From Paraspadella gotoi (taxonomy: Eukaryota > Chaetognatha), in the NCBI GenBank assembly GCA_051294375.1, contig JBJCIZ010000239.1:4655834-4719833 (forward strand): a stretch of DNA of 64,000 nt, written 5' to 3'. Under the pieces are notes generated by a model, which did not search any database, was not told the origin of the DNA, and saw only the letters and a program-made list of their open reading frames with translations. This document shows, piece after piece, positions 62,879 to 64,000 of this stretch (positions within the stretch are counted from its first letter, which is position 1; each line of letters begins with the position of its first letter). A program made the translations under genes and the position numbers.

Positions 62879-63848
62879 NNNNNNNNNNNNNNNNNNNNNN
62901 NNNNNNNNNNNNNNNNNNNNNNNNNNNNNNNNNNNNNNNNNNNNNNNNNNNNNNNNNNNNNNNNNNNNNNNNNNNNNNNNNNNNNNNNNNNNNNNNNNNN
63001 NNNNNNNNNNNNNNNNNNNNNNNNNNNNNNNNNNNNNNNNNNNNNNNNNNNNNNNNNNNNNNNNNNNNNNNNNNNNNNNNNNNNNNNNNNNNNNNNNNNN
63101 NNNNNNNNNNNNNNNNNNNNNNNNNNNNNNNNNNNNNNNNNNNNNNNNNNNNNNNNNNNNNNNNNNNNNNNNNNNNNNNNNNNNNNNNNNNNNNNNNNNN
63201 NNNNNNNNNNNNNNNNNNNNNNNNNNNNNNNNNNNNNNNNNNNNNNNNNNNNNNNNNNNNNNNNNNNNNNNNNNNNNNNNNNNNNNNNNNNNNNNNNNNN
63301 NNNNNNNNNNNNNNNNNNNNNNNNNNNNNNNNNNNNNNNNNNNNNNNNNNNNNNNNNNNNNNNNNNNNNNNNNNNNNNNNNNNNNNNNNNNNNNNNNNNN
63401 NNNNNNNNNNNNNNNNNNNNNNNNNNNNNNNNNNNNNNNNNNNNNNNNNNNNNNNNNNNNNNNNNNNNNNNNNNNNNNNNNNNNNNNNNNNNNNNNNNNN
63501 NNNNNNNNNNNNNNNNNNNNNNNNNNNNNNNNNNNNNNNNNNNNNNNNNNNNNNNNNNNNNNNNNNNNNNNNNNNNNNNNNNNNNNNNNNNNNNNNNNNN
63601 NNNNNNNNNNNNNNNNNNNNNNNNNNNNNNNNNNNNNNNNNNNNNNNNNNNNNNNNNNNNNNNNNNNNNNNNNNNNNNNNNNNNNNNNNNNNNNNNNNNN
63701 NNNNNNNNNNNNNNNNNNNNNNNNNNNNNNNNNNNNNNNNNNNNNNNNNNNNNNNNNNNNNNNNNNNNNNNNNNNNNNNNNNNNNNNNNNNNNNNNNNNN
63801 NNNNNNNNNNNNNNNNNNNNNNNNNNNNNNNNNNNNNNNNNNNNNNNN
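62879..63848. other. Assembly gap, 970 N
   Basis: Followed by TCAAAGTCAAAGTCAAATTC and ~130 bases of AT-rich DNA to the window end. Confidence 0.95.
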
Positions 63849-64000
63849 TCAAAGTCAAAGTCAAATTCAATTAGCGCAAACTTCGTTTTATGAAATTTTT
63901 TTTCTCATGAAAATATAATGATTTTTCCCTAATGCTATTTTTTTACTAAATAAGTAACTACTAACGCTTCAAAACTAAGGTCACTATTTATGAATTGGGC

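Overview
The window is nuclear DNA of a eukaryote, almost certainly an invertebrate animal. The candidate genes are split by introns with canonical GT..AG borders, polypyrimidine tracts and AATAAA signals. There are tRNA-derived SINEs, terminal-inverted-repeat DNA elements and a Penelope-like hammerhead core. A very large part of the sequence is simple repeat, mainly (GA)n/(CT)n, (AAAG)n, (AAT)n, (ATC)n and (GAC)n. No bacterial operon, CRISPR array, rRNA gene or complete tRNA gene is visible. I cannot name the species. Eleven runs of N are present; seven are exactly 25 N, so they look like gaps of unknown size.

Layout: 1-13 kb is a mosaic of diverged copies of one composite repeat (three fairly full copies and one tail, in both orientations), interleaved with 17-bp and 18-bp minisatellites. 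It includes a long inverted repeat whose inner end stops at a gap. 13-29 kb is microsatellite-rich with six of eight copies of a terminal-inverted-repeat family whose core is degenerate TTAGGG-like sequence, and with a 1.1-1.4 kb tandem duplication (15.7-18.2 kb). 29.5-33 kb holds a 3.03-kb element with ~850-bp inverted arms and a 4-bp flanking repeat. 33.4-34.7 kb holds the best gene model in the window: three minus-strand exons whose phases fit and that encode a ~118-residue protein with a signal peptide and a C-terminal hydrophobic segment. 36-46 kb is AT-rich and mostly free of satellites; it holds a broken or multi-exon polytopic membrane-protein locus (41.4-44.7 kb), a SINE, a 0.68-kb TIR element and a CTGT/CCGT-bearing repeat family. 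45.6-47.2 kb again carries the 17-bp and 18-bp satellites, followed by the hammerhead-like motif. 47.7-59.6 kb is dominated by (GA)n, CT-rich and triplet satellites, including a satellite that multiplies a CCAAT-box sequence. 60-62.7 kb has several exon-like GC-rich islands; a 970-base gap follows.

No pathway links the candidate genes. The confident gene-like loci are the minus-strand small membrane protein (33.4-34.7 kb) and the membrane-protein locus (41.4-44.7 kb); every other coding call is a single exon candidate. Most long open frames in the window are translations of simple repeats and were left out.
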